The notes under the pieces are model-generated. The model ran no database searches, was not told the origin of the DNA, and worked only from the letters and a program-made list of their open reading frames with translations. From Cercospora beticola (taxonomy: Eukaryota > Ascomycota > Dothideomycetes > Mycosphaerellales > Mycosphaerellaceae), in contig NC_088939.1 in the NCBI RefSeq assembly GCF_033473495.1, forward strand, positions 3,782,001 through 3,846,000: DNA of 64,000 nucleotides, given 5' to 3'. A program made the translations under genes and the position numbers. The first letter of the stretch is position 1, and every line of letters begins with the position of its first letter. Below, piece after piece: positions 11,861 through 21,931 of this stretch.

Positions 11861-13951
11861 TCATGCATAGTTGCGTCGACCTCGTCCGTTGAAATCGTTG
11901 TCGCGCGAGTATCTCCCTCTGTCACCATTGCGGTCACCTCCATAGCCTCTGTCGCCACGATCTCCGCTGAATCCTGATCGGTTTGAACGATCTCCCCCAA
12001 AGCTTCTGTCACCGCGGTCTCCACCAAACGATCGATTCGAGCGGTAGCCACCTTGATCGTTGTCACGGCTGCGGTAGCCGCCATCCCGATCGCCGCCAGA
12101 CCTGCTGCGGCCATAGCCGCCATCTCTTCCCTCACTTGACGAGTGCCTGTCGTCTCTGTTGTGCGATGAAGAGAGGTTGACACCTTCTATACGGCCAATC
12201 CTGAGCTTCTGAGCAAGTGCATGCGAAATACTCGGCGGCGTGGCCAAGCCCCAGCCAAAGCGAGAGAGATTGTTCATCATTTTTATCAGATCTTGCTTGC
12301 GCTGGAACCACTGGTACGTGCCCAATTGAGCCAGGTACACCTTCGCTTTCTCGGCCATGGGTATCTTCTTGATTGCTCCTTGGTACATGCTCAGAATTCG
12401 GCCAGCCTCTGCTGGTACATCTCCTGGCTTGGTGAGGTCCAATTTGGGGATCTGCAGAGTGTCGTCCTTGGTCAGATTGAGATCCCTCAGTCGATGTCGA
12501 GCTTCTGCCTTATCGACTTCGTTGAGGAAGATCCAGCCCTCTCCTTCCTTGCCAGCACGAGCCGTGCGGCCAAGACGGTGAATGTACTGCTCTCTGCTTG
12601 GTGGGAGTCCGACTTGAATCACATGTGTAACATTAGGAAAATCCATTCCTCGTGCGGTCACATCAGAGGAAAGCAGAATACCAGAGGAAGCTCTGCGGAA
12701 GTCCTCCGCTGCTCGTGTTCGCTGTGCTTGAGTCAAGCGCGCATGGATCTCCAGCACCTTCGTGGGATACCATGGATGTCCACCATCTCGAGAACCAAAT
12801 TGATCGCCTTGCGGAGCAGCGGGTGATTGCAAAGCCAAAAGTGTCGAGGCTGCGAGCGTCACCTCCGCAGTACTGTTGAAAAAGACAATGGCCTTAAATG
12901 GACGCGCGTCCGATTCCCGAGAGGCATCAATGCTCTTTTGGCAGAGCTCGATCAATGATGGCACGCAGTTCTCCAATCCAACCAAGCTGACAGACTTTTG
13001 TGGCACGCGTGTATGTGTTGGTTCTTCGTCGTCTCTTACACATTTGGCAAAGTTGAAGCCCGGCTTCAGAGTGCTGCGAACGATGCTCACAACGTCCTTC
13101 GGCACGGTAGCGGAAAACATGAGCGTTTGGCGATCCTTCTCGGCAGTCGTGGGAAGCATGCGCATGATCTCCTGTACCTCTGGCCAGAAGCCTTGGTCCA
13201 GCAGTCTGTCGGCCTCATCGAAAACCAGCGCTTGAAGATCTGGCGCCTCCACTCGACTGTACTGGTCGGAGAGAATGTCCTTTAGACGTCCAGGAGTGCC
13301 AACCAAAAGATGACAGCCTTCGCGCTGGATGGCCCTCAAGCCTTGAGACTTCTGTGTACCTCCAACTGCAGTCTGAACGATGATACCGGTGTTCCTGCAC
13401 AGTTTCTTCGCCTCGGCCGCAATTTGCTCTGCCAGCTCTCGTGTAGGAGAGATGATCAAGCCTCGAATGTCATCGGCTGTTGTTCGGGGGCCGCGGCGTC
13501 CTCGCCCACGCTCCGCGATGGACGGATCTTCGTTGATTATTCTCTGCACGACGGGGAGCAAAAACCCTAGCGTCTTGCCTGTGCCTGTCTTCGCCTGCGC
13601 AATTACATCTTGCCCTTTCAGTGCCTCGTGTATTGTCCGCTGTTGTACTTCCGTCATCGTGTCGATACCCATGTCATCGGTGATTGCTCGAATCACGTTC
13701 GGATGGATGATATTCTTCGAGCCCAAATCCGTAAACCTCGCCACGGGTTCTGTAGCGATCGATTGCTCGGTGGCGGCATCGCGGAGTCTCGAGGATTGGT
13801 GCAGGCTGCGCGTGGCAGGGAACGTCACAGTCCTCGTTATCGATACGGCTTCCTGCGCCCTGAGACATTGTTGTGCTGCTCGTGGGGAGGATGTGAGAGT
13901 CGACAATGGTCGTGTGAGGGATGCTGAGCATCTCTGGAAAGCCCGGCGCAT
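11861..13951 (-). CDS. MSS116: Mitochondrial DEAD-box RNA helicase, Mss116-like
   Basis: Single exon, 696 aa from ATG 13951; the open frame extends 20 codons further upstream but starts there at TTG. The N-terminus (MRRAFQRCSASLTRPL) is a strong mitochondrial presequence. Helicase motifs in order: Q-motif region MTEVQQRTIHEAL, motif I AKTGTGKT (~117), Ia PTRELAEQ, GTPGRL, II DEAD (~243), III SAT (~275), V and VI TARGMDFPNVTHVIQVG and HRLGRTARAG (~460). A Gly/Arg/Asp/Ser-rich RGD-repeat tail fills the last ~90 residues, like the basic tail of Mss116 and CYT-19, which act as general RNA chaperones for mitochondrial group I and II intron splicing and translation. Orthology is inferred from motif order, targeting and tail. 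Confidence 0.92.
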   Translation of the reverse strand: MRRAFQRCSASLTRPLSTLTSSPRAAQQCLRAQEAVSITRTVTFPATRSLHQSSRLRDAATEQSIATEPVARFTDLGSKNIIHPNVIRAITDDMGIDTMTEVQQRTIHEALKGQDVIAQAKTGTGKTLGFLLPVVQRIINEDPSIAERGRGRRGPRTTADDIRGLIISPTRELAEQIAAEAKKLCRNTGIIVQTAVGGTQKSQGLRAIQREGCHLLVGTPGRLKDILSDQYSRVEAPDLQALVFDEADRLLDQGFWPEVQEIMRMLPTTAEKDRQTLMFSATVPKDVVSIVRSTLKPGFNFAKCVRDDEEPTHTRVPQKSVSLVGLENCVPSLIELCQKSIDASRESDARPFKAIVFFNSTAEVTLAASTLLALQSPAAPQGDQFGSRDGGHPWYPTKVLEIHARLTQAQRTRAAEDFRRASSGILLSSDVTARGMDFPNVTHVIQVGLPPSREQYIHRLGRTARAGKEGEGWIFLNEVDKAEARHRLRDLNLTKDDTLQIPKLDLTKPGDVPAEAGRILSMYQGAIKKIPMAEKAKVYLAQLGTYQWFQRKQDLIKMMNNLSRFGWGLATPPSISHALAQKLRIGRIEGVNLSSSHNRDDRHSSSEGRDGGYGRSRSGGDRDGGYRSRDNDQGGYRSNRSFGGDRGDRSFGGDRSNRSGFSGDRGDRGYGGDRNGDRGRYSRDNDFNGRGRRNYA

Positions 13952-14412
13952 TTTGAGCGCGTGGGAGCAACGCCCGCGTATTACAATTGGTATCGATGGG
14001 AGCTCAGACAATGAAGAGAATTTCGATGATCGACGACGATGAAAAGAGCGACGATGGTGGTGATGGCAATGTCTTTCTCCTATCGCTGGAAGTTTTCATG
14101 AGAGCCGATGCTAGCGCCAAACCCTTCCTGACCTGCCAGTCTGTGCAGCGGACACGTCTCCGCACCAATTACATCCCCCATTTCTCCGCTGCCATTCCCG
14201 ACATCAACCATCCACTGCTCATGTGCAGTTCTATTTCATCTCGACCAAAGCGTCTTCTTCCACATCCGTGCTGAGATGAAGGAGCCACACACGCACATTT
14301 GTCTATCCCTGTCTCCAGCATGTCGTCGTGTCTTGTAGCGCCGAAAGTAGAGGTCTGTTGAGAAACTATTAGCATTGTTCAGTCGATGACGACAAGAAAA
14401 TGAAGCATACCA
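13952..14412. other. Intergenic, no gene seen
   Basis: Upstream region of the Mss116-like gene and 3' flank of the 2EXR gene. Frames here are short and unsupported. Confidence 0.45.
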
Positions 14413-15189
14413 TCAAGAAACAGAGAAAGCCTGGGCGATGGTGGCAAGATCGACCAAAGAAAAGCCCTTGAACCCCTCTCGTCCACGCAACTCCAACGCA
14501 GCACTCTTCGCAGCTTCCAACGTCGACTCAATCTGCTCCGCATACCGATCCAACACACCACTCAGTCCAACCTTCGGATACCCCATTCCGCGCTTAACCC
14601 CAAACTTCAGCTTCGGATGCGTCTGCAAAGTGATCCAAGCAATCAGATAACGCTCCATATACTTCGGATACACCAACTCCCGTCTCATCGTACTCGCAAA
14701 ACACAACATAGTGACTCGAATGTGCAAGTTCCGGAACAAGACATTGTTGTCTCCGAGAGCGATCAAGCGGCTAGAAACTCGATTGAGGAGGCAGAGTCTT
14801 CCAGCTTCGGCTTTGCGTTCTGGCTCGAAGTAGTTGGCGCCAATGGTGAGCAAGAATGTGCATTCGCTGAAGAAGATTGGTAGTGACTCGCGGCGGAGCT
14901 GCTTGCAAGCTAGAGTGATCGGTGGGTCGCGGTAGTTGACGAGATTGTATTGTGGTTTCGTGTCAGAGGCGGCGAAGTAGTAGCTGTAGATGCGGTTTCG
15001 GATTTCTGCTGGGAGGTCGAGGAAGCGGAAGGAGCAGCGATGCGGCTTTTTGTCTGTTTTCAGCTCGCACGAGCGACAGCCCTGGCGTTTGCGGGCCACC
15101 GCAACCCACATATTGATATTTTGGGGCAGCGGTGATGGTCGAGAAGGGCCAAAGTCCGCGGCAGAGGAGATGTTCAAACGAGTTGCCAT
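14413..15189 (-). CDS. 2EXR/F-box-like domain protein
   Basis: Single exon, 258 aa, ATG at 15189. The signature FLDLPAEIRNRIYSYYF is at residues ~55-71, followed by a CKQLRRESLPIFFSECTF segment (~93-110). This pairing is the hallmark of the large fungal 2EXR group of F-box-like proteins. The N-terminal 45 residues include a Cys pair (CRSCELK) and basic residues. Function is generally unknown; some members may be substrate adaptors, but no Skp1 contact is demonstrated. Two further 2EXR-like genes occur in this window. Confidence 0.82.
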   Translation of the reverse strand: MATRLNISSAADFGPSRPSPLPQNINMWVAVARKRQGCRSCELKTDKKPHRCSFRFLDLPAEIRNRIYSYYFAASDTKPQYNLVNYRDPPITLACKQLRRESLPIFFSECTFLLTIGANYFEPERKAEAGRLCLLNRVSSRLIALGDNNVLFRNLHIRVTMLCFASTMRRELVYPKYMERYLIAWITLQTHPKLKFGVKRGMGYPKVGLSGVLDRYAEQIESTLEAAKSAALELRGREGFKGFSLVDLATIAQAFSVS

Positions 15190-15328
15190 GGAGATGCAAA
15201 CTTAGGGAAACTTCTACAAGACCCCTGCAGTTACGCAAAGAACTTAAGAGCACATTACACAGGCTACTGTCATTACTCTTTGCATTATGTCGTCCCGCAT
15301 TCACCGCTAATTACACACTACGCGCCTG

Positions 15329-17548
15329 TCAGCCTGCCTGCGCTCCCAGCGTCGGACTCGTACACTCACCCTTCCCCTCCCTCGCCCTCCTCAACTGCAC
15401 TTTCACTCCATTCTTCGGCGCCACCACAACCCGATATCCCTTCACCAAATTATCCTGCCCGAGTGGCACCCTCATCCCGTCAAACCTCTGCAACATCCTC
15501 GCCAGCACAAACGAGATTTCCGTCAAAGCCAGCTGCTGCCCAATACAAATTCTCGGTCCCGCTCCAAAAGGCGCATACTCTCCAAAGGAAACTTTCCTCC
15601 CGATCCATCGATCAGGCTTGAATTCCCATTCGTCATCACCCCATTCTTCTGCACGACGATGGGTGAGGTAAATGTTGCATGTGACGGTACAGCCTTTGGG
15701 AACAGCGATGGGCTGCGAACCATCTGGCCCTCCGCCGCGGGGCAGGACGGTGTCGCATTTGGCGTTGCGACCAATGTTGGCGAGGAGAGGGTACATGCGG
15801 AGCGTCTCGCGAATGACGTTTTGCATTGTTGAGCAGGATCGGAGATTGTCCCATGTCAGGGGTAAAAGTGGAGAGTCTTCCGTTCCGAATTTGTCTACGA
15901 CTTCTGCACGAAGACGGTCGAAGATATCAGGATTGGCGCTGAGCTGGGCAAAGATCCAAGCTGCCAGCGTGCCGGTCATGTTTTGGCCTGCGATAAAGAG
16001 GTCCATGATGAGGTTACGAATATGGACTGGATCGCCGATTTCCTTGACGAGGCTGTCGATGAGACCATATTTGCTGTCCATGTGCTCGTTGTCCTCTGAT
16101 TTGCCTGCGTTATCGGAACGAGCGTTCATCGCACGTTGAATCAGGTCGTCTGCGAAGTCGTTCAAAGTTGCGCAGGCTTCGCGGTACTTCGGACTGTCAG
16201 CTATCCAGTACTTCGAGCCGAGCTTGGACCGCCAGGAGAAATAGTTGCGCACGATCTCATAGGCTTCTCCATAGCTCATCTTCTGGTCGCGTTTGTTCGG
16301 TATCAGATCATACTCTGCCATGGCAGCTTGTCGCTTGCGCTCAAAGACACCAGTGAGCTGTGAATTTGCACTAGTTCCGAGAAGGTACGTGGTAGACATG
16401 TCCAGTGATAAGCGATGGAACAAGTCCAACAGGTCGACAGTTTCAGTCCATCCGTCGTGATCAGCCGGTCCAATAGTGTCAAACAACAATTGGACATCAG
16501 ACTCCGCACTCCGAACATCCTTGACCCGCTTCGTGTTGATGTGTCGTAGAATCAATTTTCGATTGCGCGACCACGCCTCGCCTTCGGAATTCAGGAGTCC
16601 TTCTTGCGCCAAGGGATACATCGTGTTCGCTCTCCCTTTCGCAGGCCGCCAGTCGTCAGCTTGAGTCCTCATGATGGCATTGACATTAGCCGGATCGATC
16701 GTATGTATGACTTTCGGCACACCGAAACGATCGTGCAAAGCATGTGTTGCACCATACTTTTCGTACTTCTTCGCAAACACATCGTCAAGAAGGTCGCCGC
16801 CAGGATAAAGGAGCAGATTCAATTTGTGGCGTATTGTTCCGAAAAGTGGTGTAGGTACTGCCGCTGCAGGAGCGCAATCTTTGCTCTTTACAACATCATG
16901 GAAATGCCAGCTCCGTCGAAGTGAAATGTAGAATTGGTAAACTGGTCGTATCCCGAAGAAGTATCCCAAGATAGAAAGGACTCCAAAAGCGCTGTATGAT
17001 GGCTTGGTCGTTACCAGATATATGGTGAGACCCAACAGTGCGGAACCCACGAGGGCCGCCACAAAGGCACGTTGCTGAATAAATAGAACAAGGCCCATGT
17101 GTCTGACGGCGCTTCCCAGACGTTCGTGAAGAGAAGAGAAGAACACCGTATACCGATGCTTGAGCGTCCATGGCAGGCATAGACACGACCTTTTCAATAC
17201 CTGTCCAAGACTCTCAGCACGATGGTGCAAATTCTCCAATTCCAATTCATCTTCTTCCAGCACGTCCTGTAAAGGCACTGACGTCTTTCGCCGAGGCACA
17301 ATTCTTTGTCCATCCCGCGCAGCGGCTCGTTTGAGTAGCGGAACCTGGGGCATTGACTGCCTCAATTTGACATAAGCCACTTGCCCAAAGCGAACAGGAG
17401 ACAGAGCAAAGTGCAGTATCTGTCGCCAAGCCGGGCCGGTTTGAGAGATCGCAAGCCCATTATTGCCTGATTGAGACTCGAAGCTCGTGGGGACTGTACG
17501 AGACGCATATGGATCTTGGCCCGTATGGCGCTCGTGTGACTGTCCCAT
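15329..17548 (-). CDS. Cytochrome P450, CYP52-like, with long N-terminal extension
   Basis: Single exon, 739 aa, about 200 residues longer than a typical P450. Residues 1-150 are polar and lack motifs; membrane helices lie at about 155-205 (AFVAALVGSALLGLTIYLV and a second stretch). The catalytic core follows: I-helix segment FIAGQNMTGTLAAW (~519), K-helix ETLR (~576), and heme loop FGAGPRICIGQQ (~663) containing the Cys ligand. The I-helix AGxDT motif reads AGQNM-T, so the usual acidic residue is Asn. Overall it resembles the CYP52/CYP63-type fatty acid or alkane hydroxylases of fungi; substrate is inferred only from that resemblance. It would be anchored in the ER membrane. Start ATG at 17548. 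Confidence 0.92.
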   Translation of the reverse strand: MGQSHERHTGQDPYASRTVPTSFESQSGNNGLAISQTGPAWRQILHFALSPVRFGQVAYVKLRQSMPQVPLLKRAAARDGQRIVPRRKTSVPLQDVLEEDELELENLHHRAESLGQVLKRSCLCLPWTLKHRYTVFFSSLHERLGSAVRHMGLVLFIQQRAFVAALVGSALLGLTIYLVTTKPSYSAFGVLSILGYFFGIRPVYQFYISLRRSWHFHDVVKSKDCAPAAAVPTPLFGTIRHKLNLLLYPGGDLLDDVFAKKYEKYGATHALHDRFGVPKVIHTIDPANVNAIMRTQADDWRPAKGRANTMYPLAQEGLLNSEGEAWSRNRKLILRHINTKRVKDVRSAESDVQLLFDTIGPADHDGWTETVDLLDLFHRLSLDMSTTYLLGTSANSQLTGVFERKRQAAMAEYDLIPNKRDQKMSYGEAYEIVRNYFSWRSKLGSKYWIADSPKYREACATLNDFADDLIQRAMNARSDNAGKSEDNEHMDSKYGLIDSLVKEIGDPVHIRNLIMDLFIAGQNMTGTLAAWIFAQLSANPDIFDRLRAEVVDKFGTEDSPLLPLTWDNLRSCSTMQNVIRETLRMYPLLANIGRNAKCDTVLPRGGGPDGSQPIAVPKGCTVTCNIYLTHRRAEEWGDDEWEFKPDRWIGRKVSFGEYAPFGAGPRICIGQQLALTEISFVLARMLQRFDGMRVPLGQDNLVKGYRVVVAPKNGVKVQLRRAREGKGECTSPTLGAQAG

Positions 17549-18559
17549 TGCAGTGCGTACAAAAGTCGACTCTCGGTGACTTGAGCTTCCGAAGAGAAGC
17601 TGCTTGATGCGGAGAGATGTTCATGCAAAGTGGCGGATGATGGTCCTCGGCGAACATGCTGCAGGCTTTGACCAGAATCGTAGGAGAAAATGATTTGACC
17701 TCGTCGTGCAGGTTAACAGGCGCGGAGTGAATGAAAGCCATCGCTGCGATGACTTCAACGATAACGAGGGCCAATGGAGGGCAATGGAGGTGCTGATCCA
17801 GGTTGTCGGCCTTGTGATATTGTGCTATTCACTCTCAAGGCACATGACACGGCACGTATTCCAAGAGCCGCATTAGCATAGTGAAGCACATCAATCAACG
17901 AGATCGGCTTCGACTGTCGCCTGTGCGATTCTTCTTGAGCATTCCTGATCATCGTTGTTGCTGTTCTCCATCTTGTAGGCCAGAGCAGTTGGATGGTACA
18001 TGCTTGAGTAGATGGGCGTCGAACGTCTTGTTGAGCGTAGTACAGGTCCATGCCAGGTTGGCTGTAAATCAGAAGCCGCACCTTTCAGCGCCTCCATTGA
18101 CACAATATTTGCTGCACATTTACATTGAATCTATCATGACACGACACAGATACGATGCTCACAAGTACAGTTTCGCTCGAAATAAAAGCCCCCATCCCCA
18201 AGAACTCCGTCGCTTGTGCTACTGCTGAACCAATGATCGCTCCACGATTAGACCCATACTGTTGAAAATTATGACGCCCAGGATGCAAAACAGCCGGATG
18301 CCGCAAAGGACTCTCGAAGGGCGGGACGGCATGTCAGCTGCCGTTTCCGTCCTGCGTCGACATTTCATCGTTGCGTTGTGAATCGAAGACCCGCCTCGCC
18401 GCCATACTACCACTGCCTCATCGTGTGCTGCGTCGACTCATGCATAGACAGTCGTAGCCCTGATCATGTACACACATTTCATCTCTCCAGAGCACCATCT
18501 GTGGCGTAGCCACTTGGGCCACGCCGTCTAACACTGACGTGTCGAGGAACTGGAAACTC
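17549..18559. other. Intergenic, no gene seen
   Basis: P450 promoter side and 3' flank of the Kin4-like kinase. Only short frames without recognisable domains. Confidence 0.5.
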
Positions 18560-21500
18560 CTATGTTTCTCGTTCTCGGCCTCGTCGGCGGAAGAAGTCCA
18601 TGACTTTTCGAGTCGCGCTCGAGCTGCCACCGTGTCCATGGTCGTAGCCGTCTGCGAACCGCCGCTGGGCAGGTCTCAACGACTCGTCGCGGCGCCGAGA
18701 TGTATCTGCTGTTGCTTGCGATAGCTGAGACTGAGAAGCAGGTAGCCACTCACCATTGCTGCCGATGTTGTACTGCTCGAGGTTCGACCCGGTCGCGATA
18801 CCAGCGTCAGGTGTATAGAACCGTTCGGGCGCTTCGCTCTCGAGCAGATTGCCACCGTAGCCATCATCCCGATACTGCTTGCGCGACCCTGGCCCTGGTG
18901 GTGGGAGGTTTCCAGGCGATGCTGGCAATGCCTTGTTGTACTGTGATGCCGCTGCAACATTGCTCCCTCTTCGCTCGCGAACCTTCTCTCGCTCATCGTC
19001 AAGGTAAAGAGCCATATCGCTGTCGGTCGCCTGCGGACTGTCGGTCGCACCACGCCCAAACGCCGCGCCTTTACTCTCCGGTCTGCCTCGCTTGGATTGG
19101 TTCGATTGTTGAGAGGTAGGTGGACGGTACCCATCATCGCCACCCGATTCGTAGCCGTCGGCCTTCTTGCCGCCAAAGTTGTTCATGCTGAAGCTTGCTG
19201 GCAGCCACGAGAAACGCCTTGATGACCTACGACCGGTGACACTTCCGTCCTTGGATGCTTTGTTGCGCAACGAGAAGCTGGGCCGTCGGCTATCGGTAGA
19301 CGGGCGTGGTGTTATTTCGCCTCCAGCGTTCGGTATTGCATTCCTCATGCTGACAGGAGGGTATTTTCGATCTCGCTTCTCATTGTGTACGACAGCGTTA
19401 CTGTCCTGCTGTGAGGCCTGCGACTGCCGTTTTGAGGAGCCTCTGTTCAGGACCTTGTCTGCAAGACTCCCCAGAGTGCTGCTTCGTCGATGACCTGATT
19501 GATTTGAAGGCTTGCCGCCGGGATATGGTTGCTGGGGTGTTTGAAACTGGCCTCCCGTAGGGGAACGCTCGCTCTGCGGTCGATTGCGAGCATCAATCTC
19601 GTCTGGCTCTGAAGCCATCGGACCGGATCCAGATATTATATACCCTGAGCTCGACTTCGGCTGCGAGAACGATCCTTGTGCATTGGTGTTGGTTGGCTGA
19701 GCGGCAGCCGGCGTGCTGTAAGAATTGCCGCGAGATGGCAGTCGAGACGTACCACCAATTGTGCCGCTGGTGTTTGGTCGTGGAATTGCGCTCGACGAAG
19801 CAGAGTATGATCCGGCTTGGTCCGCTGAAGTCACCCTGCCTGATCTTGAAGGCGGCTGCATTGTGTTATCGGGGCGTTGTGGCGTGACCTCCACCGGTCC
19901 TTGTGCGTCTGTTCTTGCTCTTGTCTTGCCAGATCCAGACACGGCTGTAATAGGGAGCGGTCTTTGCCTGCCTGCTTCTGGGCTCGCATCTGGTCGTGCC
20001 GTTGGGGCCTGCGGCGCCACGTATTCCACCTGGACTGTTCTTCGCTTTGCATCCCTCTGCTGCTTTCTGAAGTCACTGGCTTCATCGCCTCCCATGCTCG
20101 CTGCCGCGACATGTCTGGGCGCCTGTGATGTTGAAGCTCTATCAGCGGCCGGTCTGCTCGATGGCTCTCTCACCGAGGCGCTGCGACCAAGCTGCGCGGC
20201 TTCGTCGTCTTGCAATGCGTTGTCCACAATATCTTTATCGCTCTTGACTCTGCTGCCGATGAATCCCACAACGTGTGTATACTCGCTCAGCCAACTATGC
20301 CGAGCTACCTCGAACAAGTCTGCTCGCCGTCTCGGGTCGGGTACCAGTATGCGTCGCAAAAGATCACGAGCATGCGGCGTGACATATTCCGGAAAGGTCA
20401 GAGGTGTGCTCACGATGTATTTGTAGAGCAGGTTGATATTGTCGCCTTCGGGGTTCGCTGGATCATCGTCAAACGGCAGATATCCTGCCAGCATCGCGTA
20501 CTATGGATATGTTAGTAGACTGCTCAGGGGAGTTGAAGCGCTCCTTCTTACCAGTATCACACCACAGCTCCAGACATCCACTTTTCGACCTGTGTACAGT
20601 CCATCGCTTACCACAAGCTCAGGTGCAGCATAGCAGGGGCTTCCACAAGATGTCTGCATGAGATCTCCTCTGCGGTGGCCGCCTTCTCGTCCATCTTGCC
20701 ACGGAATGACCTTGTCATAACCGTATCTTTTGACATAGTCCTTGTCAGCGATTCTGCCCTCTACATCATCGCCGAGCTCGTCATTGGGGTCGAAAGTGTT
20801 GGCGAACCCGAAGTCGGTGATGATGATGTGCTTGTTGCGGTCCAGCAGGAGGTTCTCCAGCTTTAGATCGCGATGCACGATGCCCTTCTTGTGCAAGTAG
20901 CCCACGCCAGACACGAGCTGCGCAAACAGCCTCCTAGCTGCTGGATCCTTCAGATACCGGTGATTGAGAATGTAGTCAAAAAGCTCGCCTCCGGATGCAT
21001 ATTCCAGAATGATGCCCATATGGCGCTCGGTCTCAACGAACTCGTGCAGGCGGACAATGTTGGGATGTTGAAGCTCACGAAGGATGGAAATCTCACGATA
21101 GATCTTAGGAAGCCGAGTGTTGTTGCCCGCTAAGCTCTCCTTGCGGATCAACTTGATCGCGACCTGCACAGTGGAGTCCTTCTTCCAGCCCATTTTCACC
21201 TTACCGAACTCACCCTCTCCGATAGTCTGTCCCAGAATGTAGTCGCCGAACTTGACTTCTTTCCTGTTCGAGGACGAGTGTTTCAAGTGCTCTTGCCGGC
21301 TTCGTTGAACAGGCGGTGGCTCTGCAGTGTCCAGTGACAATCCCGCCATTTGTGCAGCTGGATCATTGGGACGGGCCTCTGCCTTCCGTGCTTCCTCTCT
21401 CGCTCGATCAGTCTGGGGGTCGTCGACTACTATGCGATTGATCACGGCACTGTTCTCCCGCGGTAAGTCGGTCCCCATCGGCGGCTGCCCCATTGAGGTC

Positions 21501-21931
21501 TGTGATCTACTAGATGTGGGAGCATTGCGCGACCGCTGACTCTTGCCGCTGGCAGGCTGTTCTTGTGATGGACGGGTCCCTCTCCGTCGTTCACTGTCGC
21601 TTCCACTGCTGACTCCTGGCTGGCCATGTGAAGACTGGGCTCGAGACGCGTGTGTAGGCGTTTGCTGCGACGAGGGCCGTGTCGTCGAAGGGGAAGTGAC
21701 CTGGTCAGGGTAGTATTGCTGGTATGTCGAGGCACTCATGGCGCCCTGCTGCGTCTGATTGCCACGGGGTGAAGGCATGGACGGAGACATCTGAGAGTGC
21801 GGCGGCGAGCTCGGGATGGAAGCATGGTTCGATTGGCCGGCGGCTCGACGCGAGGACGACGGCGGGGATGTCGCCAGCTGGGCGGAGGGTGAGGCGAAAC
21901 GCTCGTTCTGTTGCTGCACGGCAGCCGACAT
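18560..21931 (-). CDS. Kin4/Ppk1-like Ser/Thr protein kinase
   Basis: Exon 1 20552-21931 and exon 2 18560-20500, with a 51-nt phase-0 intron (20501-20551) that holds a CTAAC branch site and falls inside the kinase domain (WSCGVIL joined to YAMLAGYLPF). Product 1106 aa. Residues 1-225 are Ser/Gln/Pro-rich. The CAMK-type kinase domain is at about 228-540: GEGEFGKVK, VAIKLIRKE, HRDLKLEN (~350), ITDFGFAN (~377), SCGSPCYAAPEL, LPFDDDP. The long insertion after DFGFAN and the LLYKYI segment are features of the Kin4/Frk1 group. The ~550-residue C-terminal tail is disordered and ends in a basic KVMDFFRRRGRE box. Yeast Kin4 restrains mitotic exit when the spindle is mispositioned; in moulds the role is less defined. 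Confidence 0.9.

Noticed and set aside
13952..14011. Twenty extra codons at the Mss116-like start
   Set aside because: They begin at TTG and the ATG at 13951 opens directly into a mitochondrial presequence.
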